From the NCBI RefSeq assembly GCF_017744695.1, contig NZ_JAGIAS010000006.1, forward strand, positions 310,001 through 374,000: DNA of 64,000 bases. Direction: 5' to 3'. The stretch is from Dyadobacter sp. (lineage in GTDB: Bacteria > Bacteroidota > Bacteroidia > Cytophagales > Spirosomataceae). Positions 33,812 through 42,362 of this stretch are shown here, piece after piece; position 1 is the first letter of the stretch, and every line of letters begins with the position of its first letter. The translations under genes and the position numbers were made by a program. The notes under the pieces are model-generated. The model searched no databases. It had not been told where the DNA came from and worked only from the letters and a program-made list of their open reading frames with translations.

Positions 33812-35407
33812 ATGAAAACTAATACATTCAAACGTACCATTTACGCGGGGATCGCCACTTTCATGTTGGGCCTTGCATCTTGCGACTCGGGTTTGCTCGA
33901 AACCGTTCCTAACGATCGCCTTTCCGAAGATTTGTTTTGGAAAACCGAAAACGATGCCAAACTGGCCGTTAACTCACTTTATACGGACCTGGACAGTACC
34001 ACAGCCGTAACCTGGGATGGCATTACTGACCTGGCGCATACCAACCAGAGCTTCAACGTGGCCGCCTATATTGAAGCCGGGAGCTATGATGCCACGAGTT
34101 CGGTGATTTATGATGAGTGGAAAAGGGCGTATCGCGGCATCCGCGGCGTGAATTATTTCCTCGAAAACGTCGATAAAGTGCCGAGTACCAATGCGGCATT
34201 GATCAACCAGCTGAAAGGTGAGGCGAAGGCATTGCGCGCCTATCATTATTTGAGATTAGCCGGCCTGTTCGGTCCGGTACCATTGGTGACGTCGTCTATC
34301 AGCATCGATGAAGGGCGTACGCTTACCAACACACCAGTGGAAGAGATATGGAATTTCGTGGAAAAAGAACTGATCGAGGCGGCTGCATTGCTGCCTGTTA
34401 CTTACGGTGCTGCCGACAAAGGGCGGTTTACCAAAGGCGCCGCATTAGGTCTGCTCGCCCGCGCGGACTTGTATGCGGGACGTTACCAGAAAGCTGCCGA
34501 CGCTGCCGATCAGGTGATCAAGCTGGGGGTGTATGGTTTGTATGATTCTTATGAAAAACTATACAGCTATGCTGCAGAAAATAACAAGGAAGTGCTACTA
34601 GATAAGCAGTACTTGAAAGATGTTTACCAAAACAACGTTTTCAACCTGCTCGCGCCGTACAGCCAGAAGAATGCGCAAAGCACTTATGTTCCGACGAAAG
34701 CATTGGTGGATATTTACGAAACGCTGGAAGGGAAAAAGATTACCGATCCTTCGAGCGGATATGACCCGGCCAAACCTTATGCCAACCGTGATCCGCGTCT
34801 GAAATTCTCCATATTCCTCGAAGGCGACGCATTGCCAAGCGGCATTACATTCCAGCCCCGTCCGACGAGCACCACCGCGGATGCGATCGGAAGTACCTAT
34901 ATCGCCTCGACGACTGGCTTTAATATCAAGAAATACATCAATACCGAGGATTTTGCCAACCCGACAAATAGCGGTATCAACATTATCCTGCTGCGTTACG
35001 CCGAAGTATTGCTGACTTATGCCGAAGCGAAGATCGAACTCGGGCAAACCGATGCGAGCGTGTTGGCTGCGATTAACCAGGTTAGAAATGGGCGTTCGGA
35101 TGTGAAGCAGCCGTCGGTAACCGCTACCACGCAAGCTGCATTGCGGGAAATCGTACGTCGCGAGCGGACTGTGGAGCTGGCATTTGAGGGGCAGCGATTG
35201 TATGATATCCGTCGTTGGAAGATCGGTGAGCAGGTGATGAACGGGCCGGTATTTGGCATTACCTATCCTGATGCTTCCGGCAAGCTGGTAACTGTGCAAG
35301 CCGCATCCTCTGATCGCGTTTTTGATGCGGGCAGGCATTATCTCTGGCCAATGCCGCAAAAGGAGCGCGATTTGAATCCGAATCTGAAACAAAATCCGAA
35401 CTGGTAG
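33812..35407 (+). CDS. susD: SusD/RagB-type glycan-binding lipoprotein
   Basis: 531 residues. Lipobox LASC places the lipidated Cys at 24, giving a surface lipoprotein. Typical SusD features are LLETVPNDRLSEDLFWKTENDAKLAVNSLY, TPR-like helices (ALRAYHYLRLAGLFGPVPLV), and the C-terminal ERTVELAFEGQRLYDIRRWKIG block ending NPNLKQNPNW. It binds the glycan over the SusC barrel. Translated just after susC in one operon. The glycan identity is not readable. Confidence 0.95.
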   Translation: MKTNTFKRTIYAGIATFMLGLASCDSGLLETVPNDRLSEDLFWKTENDAKLAVNSLYTDLDSTTAVTWDGITDLAHTNQSFNVAAYIEAGSYDATSSVIYDEWKRAYRGIRGVNYFLENVDKVPSTNAALINQLKGEAKALRAYHYLRLAGLFGPVPLVTSSISIDEGRTLTNTPVEEIWNFVEKELIEAAALLPVTYGAADKGRFTKGAALGLLARADLYAGRYQKAADAADQVIKLGVYGLYDSYEKLYSYAAENNKEVLLDKQYLKDVYQNNVFNLLAPYSQKNAQSTYVPTKALVDIYETLEGKKITDPSSGYDPAKPYANRDPRLKFSIFLEGDALPSGITFQPRPTSTTADAIGSTYIASTTGFNIKKYINTEDFANPTNSGINIILLRYAEVLLTYAEAKIELGQTDASVLAAINQVRNGRSDVKQPSVTATTQAALREIVRRERTVELAFEGQRLYDIRRWKIGEQVMNGPVFGITYPDASGKLVTVQAASSDRVFDAGRHYLWPMPQKERDLNPNLKQNPNW

Positions 35408-35423
35408 TTATTTTTGGGAGATA

Positions 35424-35532
35424 TGGCGCCAAGCTCCTGCCTGGTGCCTACTATTATCCAGCCTCAGCCTGGCGGACGCAATTCCGGCCAGAGGCCTGCA
35501 AATAGTAAGCACCAGGCAAGAGCCTGGCGCCA
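35424..35532. repeat. Long imperfect inverted repeat, copy 2 of the GGCCTGC-AATAGT family
   Basis: The outer arms TGGCGCC and GGCGCCA bound a 109-bp imperfect hairpin that includes GCCTGGTGC / GCACCAGGC and GGCCTGCAAATAGTA. It shares the central motif with 27740-27825. It separates susD from the sulfatase gene and could act as a processing or attenuation site. Confidence 0.75.
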
Positions 35533-35558
35533 GTTTTACCTAAAACCACCTTAAAAAC

Positions 35559-36998
35559 ATGTTTAGAGTACTTTCTGTGTTACTGGTATCAATGGGCCTC
35601 GGCCTCTTGATGGCCTTCCAATCCGAAAAACCGGCGGCAAAAACACCTAACATCGTCGTTTTTTTTATCGATGACCTCGGCTATGGCGACCTTTCCGTGA
35701 ATGGTGCGTTGGGTTACAACACGCCGAATCTGGACAAAATGGCTATGGAAGGCACGCGCTTTACCAACTTTATGGCCGCCCAGGCTGTGTGCAGCGCCTC
35801 CCGCGCCGCATTGCTGACGGGCTGCTATCCGAATCGCCTGGGTATTTCAGGAGCATTTGGACCAAATGCCGGAGTGGGGCTCAATCCCAAGGAAGAAACC
35901 ATTGCGGAAATTGTAAAGGCGCAAGGCTATGCTACCGGTATTTTCGGTAAATGGCATTTGGGAAGCGAGCAGGAGTTTTTGCCATTGCAGCAGGGGTTTG
36001 ATGAATACTACGGCGTGCCCTATTCACATGATATGTGGCCGCTGCATCCCTGGCAGGAACGCGCCAAATATCCGCCGCTGCACTGGATCGATGGGAATAG
36101 GCAGGTGAAGGAGATCAAAAACCTCGAAGACGCCAGCGAACTGACCCCGGTGATCACTGAAAAAGCGGTTTCATTTATCAAAAGGAATAAAAACAAACCA
36201 TTCTTCCTGTATGTGCCGCATCCGCTGCCGCACGTGCCGTTGGCCGCCTCGGCGAAGTTCCGGGGTAAAAGCCAGAGAGGGATTTTTGGAGATGTGATGC
36301 TCGAACTCGACTGGTCGGTAGGGGAGATCATGAAAGAGCTGAAAACGCAGGGATTGGACAATAATACCCTCGTCATTTTTACCAGTGACAATGGCCCGTG
36401 GCTCAATTATGGCGATCATGCCGGCTCTGCGGGTGGTTTCCGCGAAGGGAAAGGAACATCGTTTGAAGGCGGGCAACGCGAGCCTTGTATTATGCGCTGG
36501 CCGGGCGTCATTCCGGCCGGGCGTGTCTCGAACAAGCTGCTTTCCAATCTTGACATCCTGCCGACGATCGCCAAGCTCACAGGTGCCAATTTGCCCAAGG
36601 AGAAAATTGATGGCATCGATTTCAGCGCGTTGCTCAAAGGCGACGACAGCCAGACACCACGGGAAAGTTTCCTTTACTACTATCGCAAAAATAACCTCGA
36701 AGCAGTCCGCAAAGGTGATTGGAAGCTCGTTTTCGCGCATCCGGGACGCACCTATGAAGGCTCACTGCCCGGTAAGAACGGTCAGCCTGGCCCTGCTCCG
36801 GAGGATCATCAATTCCCGAAAGCATTGTACAACCTCGCACGGGATCCTTCGGAGCGCTACGATGTGCTGGAACAAAACCCGGAAATCGTAGCTGAGCTGG
36901 AAAAGATCGCGGACGCTGCCCGCGAAGATATGGGCGATGACCTGCAAAAGAAGACGGGGAAAAACGTTCGGGAAATCGGGCATGCCGTTCGGAAATAA
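35559..36998 (+). CDS. Sulfatase (formylglycine-dependent), first copy
   Basis: 479 residues with a signal peptide or lipid-free export signal (MFRVLSVLLVSMGLGLLMAF). NIVVFFIDDLGYGD provides metal-binding Asp residues. The formylglycine motif is C78-S-A-S-R82 (followed by AALLTG), and FGKWHLG and TSDNGPW complete the active site. It hydrolyses sulfate esters, probably on the glycan handled by the upstream SusC/SusD pair. Maturation needs a sulfatase-modifying enzyme, which is not in the window. Confidence 0.93.
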   Translation: MFRVLSVLLVSMGLGLLMAFQSEKPAAKTPNIVVFFIDDLGYGDLSVNGALGYNTPNLDKMAMEGTRFTNFMAAQAVCSASRAALLTGCYPNRLGISGAFGPNAGVGLNPKEETIAEIVKAQGYATGIFGKWHLGSEQEFLPLQQGFDEYYGVPYSHDMWPLHPWQERAKYPPLHWIDGNRQVKEIKNLEDASELTPVITEKAVSFIKRNKNKPFFLYVPHPLPHVPLAASAKFRGKSQRGIFGDVMLELDWSVGEIMKELKTQGLDNNTLVIFTSDNGPWLNYGDHAGSAGGFREGKGTSFEGGQREPCIMRWPGVIPAGRVSNKLLSNLDILPTIAKLTGANLPKEKIDGIDFSALLKGDDSQTPRESFLYYYRKNNLEAVRKGDWKLVFAHPGRTYEGSLPGKNGQPGPAPEDHQFPKALYNLARDPSERYDVLEQNPEIVAELEKIADAAREDMGDDLQKKTGKNVREIGHAVRK

Positions 36999-37007
36999 GA
37001 GATAGTG

Positions 37008-37047
37008 TTTATCAGCAGCAACGACCATATTGCTGCTGATAAATTTG
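37008..37047. promoter_or_regulatory. 13-bp inverted repeat and -7 box before the second higBA
   Basis: Arms TTTATCAGCAGCA (37008-37020) and TGCTGCTGATAAA (37031-37043) are perfect around 10 bp. TAAATTTG (37040-37047) matches TAnnTTTG and overlaps the right arm. The site could be the HigA operator, a terminator for the sulfatase, or both; the overlap with -7 mirrors the first higBA operon. Confidence 0.6.
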
Positions 37048-37077
37048 TAACCCTCGGGGTGACGCACTATCTTTAAT

Positions 37078-37359
37078 ATGATTAAGACTTTTAACCACAA
37101 AGGACTGAGACTGCTTTGGGAAAAGGACGACGCATCGAAGTTGCCGCCTGAGCAAGTCGAAAAACTCAGGCGCATACTTGCAGTGTTGAATACAGCCAAA
37201 AGTATGGAACCTGTCAGGGCAATACCGGGCTACCGGTTGCATTCGCTTTCAGGCAGGTTAGCGGGTTTCTGGTCAGTTTGGGTTACCGGAAATTACCGGG
37301 TATTGTTCAGGTTTGAGAAAGGTGATGTATTCAATGTTGACTATGTCGATTACCATTGA
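37078..37359 (+). CDS. higB: HigB-type toxin, second pair
   Basis: 93 residues: MIKTFNHKGLRLLWEKDD, then AIPGYRLHSLSGRLAGFWSVWVTGNYRVLFRFEKGDVFNVDYVDYH. It is closely related in layout to the toxin at 15346, with the same GLRL, LH-LSG and RVLFRF-GDV blocks, but clearly diverged. An mRNA interferase of the RelE superfamily. It lies between two sulfatase genes. Its stop TGA (37357-37359) is 5 bp before the antitoxin ATG. Confidence 0.9.
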   Translation: MIKTFNHKGLRLLWEKDDASKLPPEQVEKLRRILAVLNTAKSMEPVRAIPGYRLHSLSGRLAGFWSVWVTGNYRVLFRFEKGDVFNVDYVDYH

Positions 37360-37364
37360 GCGTT

Positions 37365-37664
37365 ATGGAAAGTGAAATGAAGCCGGTACACCCGGGCGCG
37401 GTGTTGCGAGAGGACATATTAAAAGAGATGAAAATTTCGGTAACCAGAGCCGCGAAAGAATTGAATGTAAGCCGTAAGCAATTGTCGGAGGTGGTCAACG
37501 AAGGTGCAGCGATATCAGCAGAAATGGCCGTTAGGTTGGAAAAAGGATTTGGTGTAAGTGCCGAATTCTGGCTTGACATGCAAAAGAAATATGATATTTG
37601 GCGTGTCAGGAGCAGCGGACGTGTGCAAAACGTTCATCGTATTACTTCTTCCCCCAATTTTTAG
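37365..37664 (+). CDS. higA: HigA-type antitoxin, second pair
   Basis: 99 residues from ATG 37365; ATG 37377 is also possible. KPVHPGAVLREDILKEMKISVTRAAKELNVSRKQLSEVVNEGAAISAEMAVRLEKGFGVSAEFWLDMQKKYDI is the standard HigA HTH. It should neutralise the adjacent toxin and repress the operon through the inverted repeat upstream. Together with higB it splits the glycan locus between the two sulfatases. Confidence 0.9.
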   Translation: MESEMKPVHPGAVLREDILKEMKISVTRAAKELNVSRKQLSEVVNEGAAISAEMAVRLEKGFGVSAEFWLDMQKKYDIWRVRSSGRVQNVHRITSSPNF

Positions 37665-37694
37665 TAAAAAATAAATGTGAATTCCACATTTCAT

Positions 37695-37740
37695 TTGCTT
37701 GTTCAAACTATTTATCCTTACTTTGTCTATCAAATAAGTA
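37695..37740 (+). promoter_or_regulatory. Promoter of the second sulfatase, shared class
   Basis: TTGCTTG (37695-37701), 16 bp, TTACTTTG (37718-37725), then TCTATCAAATAAGTA. The 23-mer from TTACTTTG onward is identical to 43880-43902. It is followed by a leader of about 330 nt containing the structured element at 37788. Confidence 0.7.
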
Positions 37741-37787
37741 GATTATATCGAGCCTTCGATTCATAATATTCCAAACGTATCTGCTTT

Positions 37788-37880
37788 CCGATACCCTAAG
37801 AGACAGTCCAGGCGCGACTTGCCGGAATTTTCGGTGGTTGTCAATTCATGCCAGTCGACCGGGCTGTCGTAGGGTATCGG
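37788..37880 (+). ncRNA. Candidate structured leader RNA, copy 1
   Basis: Nested pairings: P1 CCGATACCCT (37788-37797) with AGGGTATCGG (37871-37880); P2 GACAGTCC (37802-37809) with GGGCTGTC (37861-37868), one G-U; P3 CGACT (37815-37819) with AGTCG (37853-37857); P4 GAATT (37825-37829) with AATTC (37843-37847). The terminal loop TTCGGTGGTTGTC is almost identical to the loop of the copy at 44094. It lies 175 nt before the sulfatase start. The remaining leader has an ATTCGC / GCGAAT stem but no gene. Ligand or partner unknown. Confidence 0.65.
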
Positions 37881-38055
37881 GAACAAAGATACATCGCAAT
37901 TCGCTTTTTGGTCCACCTGCTTCCGGATTTTGCGAATCGGGCATCGACGGTGCCGAAACAGCCAGCTCCTGCCAATTTTAGCAATCCCTACCACGTTAAA
38001 TTCAAGTAATCCAAGGGTTGCTATGTCTTTCTGAAGTATATTAATCTACTCCATA

Positions 38056-39501
38056 ATGAAAAAGTATTGTTTTCTGATTTCCCTCCTTGCCACATCGATT
38101 TGCTGTTACCATTCCCAAGCCCAGGCACCTAAACCGGCGCGCCCGAATATCGTATTCATCCTGGCCGACGACCTTGGCTATGGTGATGTAGGGTTCAATG
38201 GACAAAAGCTTATCAAAACACCCAATATCGATCGTCTCGCAAGGGAGGGGATGATATTTAGCCAGTTTTATGCGGGTACCTCCGTGTGTGCGCCCTCGCG
38301 CTCGTCGCTCCTGACGGGTCAGCACACGGGACATACGTATATCCGGGGTAACAAAAGCGTCGAGCCGGAAGGACAGCAACCGATTGCCGATTCGGTTGTA
38401 ACGATTGCGGAAGTACTCCAAAAATCGGGGTACATTACGGCGGCTTTCGGAAAATGGGGTTTGGGCCCGGTAGGCTCGGAAGGCGACCCGAACAAGCAGG
38501 GTTTCGACCGTTTTTATGGTTACAATTGCCAAAGCCTGGCGCATCGCTATTATCCGGAGCATCTTTGGGATAACAGCAAGAAAATACTGCTGGAAGGAAA
38601 TAAGGGCTTGGTCAATAACAAGGAATATGCTCCCGACCTGATTCAGAAAAAGGCCCTCAGTTTTGTGGATGCGCAGGATGGCAAGCAGCCCTTCTTTTTG
38701 TTTTTGCCTTACATTCTTCCGCACGCCGAGCTGATGGTACCGGATGACAGCCTTTTTAGATATTATAAGGGTAAGTTCGAAGAAAAACCATACAGAGGGG
38801 CCGATTATGGTCCAGGCGCCACGGATGGTGGTTATGCGTCACAGGAATTTCCCCATGCAACTTTCGCCGCTATGGTGGCACGCCTCGATTTGTACGTAGG
38901 GCAGGTCGTGAACAAACTGAAACAAAAGGGCCTCGACAAAAACACGCTGATCATTTTCACAAGTGACAATGGTCCGCATATCGAGGGTGGTGCTGATCCC
39001 AATTTCTTCAACAGCAGTGCCGGGTTCCGGGGAGTAAAACGGGACTTGTATGAAGGCGGCATCCGCGAGCCATTTGCGGCTCGCTGGCCGGCGGTTATCA
39101 AACCAGGCTCCAAAAGCGACTACATCGGCGCATTCTGGGATGTACTTCCCACTTTCGCGGAGCTGGCCAATGCATCGGCTCCCCGCAATATTGACGGGAT
39201 TTCATTTACAGACGCGCTAAAAGGTAAGCCTACTCAGAAGAAACATGACTATCTGTATTGGGAGTTTCACGAGCAGGGTGGAAGGCAGGCGGTACGCCAG
39301 GGGAACTGGAAGGCAGTCCGGTTGAAAGCAGCCGGTAACCCCGACGCGCTGGTAGAGCTCTACGACCTCTCCAAAGACCCTCAGGAAAAAACGAACCTGA
39401 CCCCGCAATTCCCCGAAAAGGCCAAGGAACTCGGCCAGATCATGAACCGGGCGCATGTGTCGTCGGCCATTTTTCCGTTCGGGAGTTTGGCGACTAACTA
39501 G
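38056..39501 (+). CDS. Sulfatase (formylglycine-dependent), second copy
   Basis: 481 residues. Export signal MKKYCFLISLLATSICCYHSQAQ, then NIVFILADDLGYGDVG with metal-binding Asp residues. The formylglycine motif is C78-A-P-S-R82 (followed by SSLLTG). AAFGKWGLG replaces the usual GKWHLG, so one active-site His is Gly here; FTSDNGPH is intact. It is related to, but clearly not a copy of, the first sulfatase. It has its own promoter and a long structured leader, which suggests separate regulation from susCD. A perfect terminator follows. Confidence 0.92.
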   Translation: MKKYCFLISLLATSICCYHSQAQAPKPARPNIVFILADDLGYGDVGFNGQKLIKTPNIDRLAREGMIFSQFYAGTSVCAPSRSSLLTGQHTGHTYIRGNKSVEPEGQQPIADSVVTIAEVLQKSGYITAAFGKWGLGPVGSEGDPNKQGFDRFYGYNCQSLAHRYYPEHLWDNSKKILLEGNKGLVNNKEYAPDLIQKKALSFVDAQDGKQPFFLFLPYILPHAELMVPDDSLFRYYKGKFEEKPYRGADYGPGATDGGYASQEFPHATFAAMVARLDLYVGQVVNKLKQKGLDKNTLIIFTSDNGPHIEGGADPNFFNSSAGFRGVKRDLYEGGIREPFAARWPAVIKPGSKSDYIGAFWDVLPTFAELANASAPRNIDGISFTDALKGKPTQKKHDYLYWEFHEQGGRQAVRQGNWKAVRLKAAGNPDALVELYDLSKDPQEKTNLTPQFPEKAKELGQIMNRAHVSSAIFPFGSLATN

Positions 39502-39503
39502 AT

Positions 39504-39544
39504 AAAGAAGCCCTGACCATTACGAGTGTGGTCAGGGCTTCTTT
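39504..39544. terminator. Bidirectional terminator after the second sulfatase
   Basis: A 16-bp perfect stem (39504-39519 / 39529-39544, core AGAAGCCCTGACCA) with a 9-nt loop begins 3 bp after the stop, between convergent genes. A- and T-rich ends serve both directions. Confidence 0.88.
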
Positions 39545-39560
39545 GCTAACGAGAGATTTT

Positions 39561-40178
39561 TCAGATCAACCCCAACCCCGCAGCCAGCTTGATCAGCGAA
39601 GCCGTATTAGAGACTTCAAACTTGATCAGCAGGTTCTGGCGATGGCTGTTCACGGTCGTTACGCTGACGAACAGTTGTTCGGCGATCTGAGGGTTGGTCA
39701 GCCCTTCTGCGATCAGCACGAGTACTTCTTTTTCCCGCCTGGTTAAAAATGGCACCGTTTTAGGCGCGGTGGCAGGGGTTACCTGGTCGAATTGAACATT
39801 CATAAAATAGCCACCCGCCTGCACTTGTGCGATGGCTTCGAGGATGTCTTCCTTGCCCGAACTTTTGATCAGATAACCCGACGCGCCGTTCTGGATCATG
39901 CGCGAGACGTAGGCACGCTCATTGAACGTACTCAATGCGAGCGTCTTTACTTCCGGGAACTGGTCTTTTACTTTTTTGCACAGGTCGATACCACTGATAT
40001 CTGGCAGGTTGATATCCAGAAATGCAATATCCACTTCATTGTTTTTCAGGAATGCGATGGCATCGATGGCGTTGGTCGCGGTTCCGACAACCCGTACTCC
40101 CTCCGCGTCGGCGAGCAGCGATTTCAAGCCTTCCAATACCAGCGGGTGATCGTCCACGATGAGGATTCTGACACTCAT
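39561..40178 (-). CDS. NarL/LuxR-type response regulator
   Basis: 205 residues. The receiver domain has the acidic pair in ILIVDDHPLV and phospho-acceptor D55 in AFLDINLPD, the Thr/Ser and Lys sites in ALSTFNERAYV and GYLIKSSGKED. The C-terminal LuxR HTH is LTRREKEVLVLIAEGLTNPQIAEQLFVSVTTVNSHRQNLLIKF. It should be phosphorylated by the histidine kinase 49 bp upstream, of which it is the operon partner. A 45-bp palindrome at 42229 in the shared upstream region is a candidate target. Confidence 0.93.
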   Translation of the reverse strand: MSVRILIVDDHPLVLEGLKSLLADAEGVRVVGTATNAIDAIAFLKNNEVDIAFLDINLPDISGIDLCKKVKDQFPEVKTLALSTFNERAYVSRMIQNGASGYLIKSSGKEDILEAIAQVQAGGYFMNVQFDQVTPATAPKTVPFLTRREKEVLVLIAEGLTNPQIAEQLFVSVTTVNSHRQNLLIKFEVSNTASLIKLAAGLGLI

Positions 40179-40227
40179 AATTTCTTTTTTATTAGGTTAA
40201 AGCCATTTCCGGCATTGATATCATTCA

Positions 40228-42159
40228 TTAAAGCACGATTTCGACAAGCACCGAAGTTCCCTCGCCCGGTTTCGACTGAATATCGAGTGTGCCGTTCAGG
40301 TAGTCTACGCGCGCCTGCACATTGCGGAGCCCTGCGCCCTTGTTTTGTTCCAGGCTTTTGATGTCAAAACCTTTACCATTGTCTTCCACCGTTACGCTCA
40401 CATGTTTTTCGACCCAGGTAAGCTGTACTTGTGCTTCACTGGCGTCGGCATATTTGAGCACGTTATTGAGCAGCTCCTGGATGATCCGGTAAAGGACAAC
40501 CTCCACTTGTGAGTCGAGACGCTTGTCGTCGAAGCCGAAGGCCTGCATGGTTACTTTCAGTCTGCCCGAGGCGCTGATGCCTTCGCAAAAATCGCTCAGC
40601 GCGTCGATTAATCCGAACCGTACGAGCGATTCGGGCATCATGCTGTGTGCTACGCGACGCATTTCGCTGATTGCGCCATCCAACTGGGTTAGGGCCCTGG
40701 TAAACGTCATGGCGCTTTCTTCGGGCAGGATTACGTTTCCTTTCACTGAGTTCAGAGTTAGTTTAATGCCTGATAATAGTCCGCCCAGACCGTCGTGCAG
40801 GTCACGGGCTACGCGGGTGCGTTCTTCTTCCTGTCCTTTCAAAATAGAGTTGGTGGCTACCAATTGTTTTTCCTGCTGCAATTGCAGCACCTCCTGCTCG
40901 GCCACGCGTTTGCGGAATGCGATGTTCCGGTACCCCAGGACGGCAATGACAAGCAGCCCGACGAGCCCGGCAATGAGGCCGTAAATCAAAGTGTTGCGCG
41001 TCTGTTTCTCCTTTTCGAGCGTCACGATCTGGTTCTCTTTTTGCGCGGTCAGATATTTGGTGTCGAGCTCCTGCAACTGTTTTTGAATATCGATACCCTG
41101 AATGGAATCGTTCAGGATCGAGTATTTCATCAGATAGTCGTAAGCACCCTTGTAATTATTCTGACGGGCGAGATCGGTCGCGTAATCTTCGTAAAGTTCT
41201 ACCAAATGGTCGGTCATGTTATTGGCCTCCGCTATTGTGAGCGCTTCCTTGGTGTATTTGGCCGACAAATCGATTTTTTTGGCATCCTCGGCGAGGAACA
41301 TTAATGCTCTCAGACAGTCGAGTTCGAGAAATACATTGCCCGATTTTCGTGCGAGGTCGAGGCCTTTCTGGCCGTAAACCCATGCTTCGTCGAGGTTTTT
41401 CAAAAGGCGGTTGGTCCGGCAAAGTCCTGCGTAGGCCTGCGTGATGAAGATGTCCGAATGGATTTTTTCAGCAACTACCAGTCCTTCTTTGAAATGGGCG
41501 AGGGCTTCATTGTATTTTTTGAGGTTGAAATAACAGCCGCCGATATTGGTCAGAATGTCCGTCAATTGCAGGCTGTCTTTCATCGGACGCGCGAGCTGCA
41601 ATGCTTTTTGCTTGTAAACCACCGATTTGTTGAAAAGATTGGCATGCTCGAAAGCAGTCCCGATACTGATGTACAGCCTGGGCAGAAATTCCTTCATCCC
41701 CAACTTATCAAACTGGCTTGCCGACTGCTGATAATATTTGATTGCTTCGGTGAAATTGCCCATGTAAGTATAGCTGGCCGCGATATTGGCATAGCTCTTG
41801 CCAATGTTTACCTGGTGCTTCATCCTTTTGGCTATTTCCAGGCTCTCGCGGTTCAGTTTCAGCCCTTCTTCGAATTTTCCCTGCAAATTGAGAATATAGG
41901 TATAGTTCGAACGGAACTTGAACCGGCCGGTATCGTAGTTCAGTTGCTCGCTGAGCGCATCCGCTTTCAGGTAGTATTTGGCGGCGCTGTCGAGGTTCTG
42001 GTTTTCGAGATACTGACCGTACTCGATATACGCGAGCACGCGGTTGGTGTCCTGCTTGCTGGTCTGTATGCGTTTCAGAATGGCATTGGGGTCGGGGCTC
42101 TGAGCAAGCGCCCGGGTGCATAAAAGGACTATAAAAATTGTTCGTAAATATAATTTCAT
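40228..42159 (-). CDS. TPR-containing sensor histidine kinase (HisKA_3)
   Basis: 643 residues. A signal peptide (ends ALAQ, residue 20) precedes about six TPR-like repeats at 40-350. One membrane helix lies at 391-411, then a coiled coil, the HisKA_3 dimerisation helix with phosphorylated H455 (RTRVARDLHDGLGG), and a HATPase domain (QELLNNVLKYADASEAQVQL, DNGKGFD, GAGLRNVQARVDYL). TPRs in the periplasm sense a protein or ligand that cannot be named. Partner of the NarL-type regulator downstream. Confidence 0.92.
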   Translation of the reverse strand: MKLYLRTIFIVLLCTRALAQSPDPNAILKRIQTSKQDTNRVLAYIEYGQYLENQNLDSAAKYYLKADALSEQLNYDTGRFKFRSNYTYILNLQGKFEEGLKLNRESLEIAKRMKHQVNIGKSYANIAASYTYMGNFTEAIKYYQQSASQFDKLGMKEFLPRLYISIGTAFEHANLFNKSVVYKQKALQLARPMKDSLQLTDILTNIGGCYFNLKKYNEALAHFKEGLVVAEKIHSDIFITQAYAGLCRTNRLLKNLDEAWVYGQKGLDLARKSGNVFLELDCLRALMFLAEDAKKIDLSAKYTKEALTIAEANNMTDHLVELYEDYATDLARQNNYKGAYDYLMKYSILNDSIQGIDIQKQLQELDTKYLTAQKENQIVTLEKEKQTRNTLIYGLIAGLVGLLVIAVLGYRNIAFRKRVAEQEVLQLQQEKQLVATNSILKGQEEERTRVARDLHDGLGGLLSGIKLTLNSVKGNVILPEESAMTFTRALTQLDGAISEMRRVAHSMMPESLVRFGLIDALSDFCEGISASGRLKVTMQAFGFDDKRLDSQVEVVLYRIIQELLNNVLKYADASEAQVQLTWVEKHVSVTVEDNGKGFDIKSLEQNKGAGLRNVQARVDYLNGTLDIQSKPGEGTSVLVEIVL

Positions 42160-42228
42160 CGGACCCGGAGAGTAGAATGGATGGGAAAATTACGGTGGCA
42201 AAAGTCTGAAATAAAACCTTTTAATAAT

Positions 42229-42273
42229 ATCCTATAAACATATGATTTTCGAAAAATCATGCTTTTATAGGAT
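42229..42273. promoter_or_regulatory. 45-bp near-perfect palindrome
   Basis: Eighteen of 22 positions are complementary around a central base. The outer arms ATCCTATAAA / TTTATAGGAT are perfect and the inner part ATGATTTT / AAAATCAT also pairs. It ends exactly at the -33 of the lipoprotein gene promoter, between divergent kinase and lipoprotein genes. The likely role is binding of the NarL-type regulator. Confidence 0.7.
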
Positions 42274-42304
42274 TGATCTGCGGCTTCCGGGGAGGCTACC
42301 TTTG
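42273..42304 (+). promoter_or_regulatory. Promoter of the lipoprotein gene
   Basis: TTG at 42273-42275, 21 bp, then TACCTTTG (42297-42304), an exact TAnnTTTG. The ATG is at 42363, giving a leader of about 52 nt. Confidence 0.7.
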
Positions 42305-42362
42305 TCATGTCGAAAGGCAGAAATTATCTCATCCATTATCCATTTTCAAATCCAATACAGCC

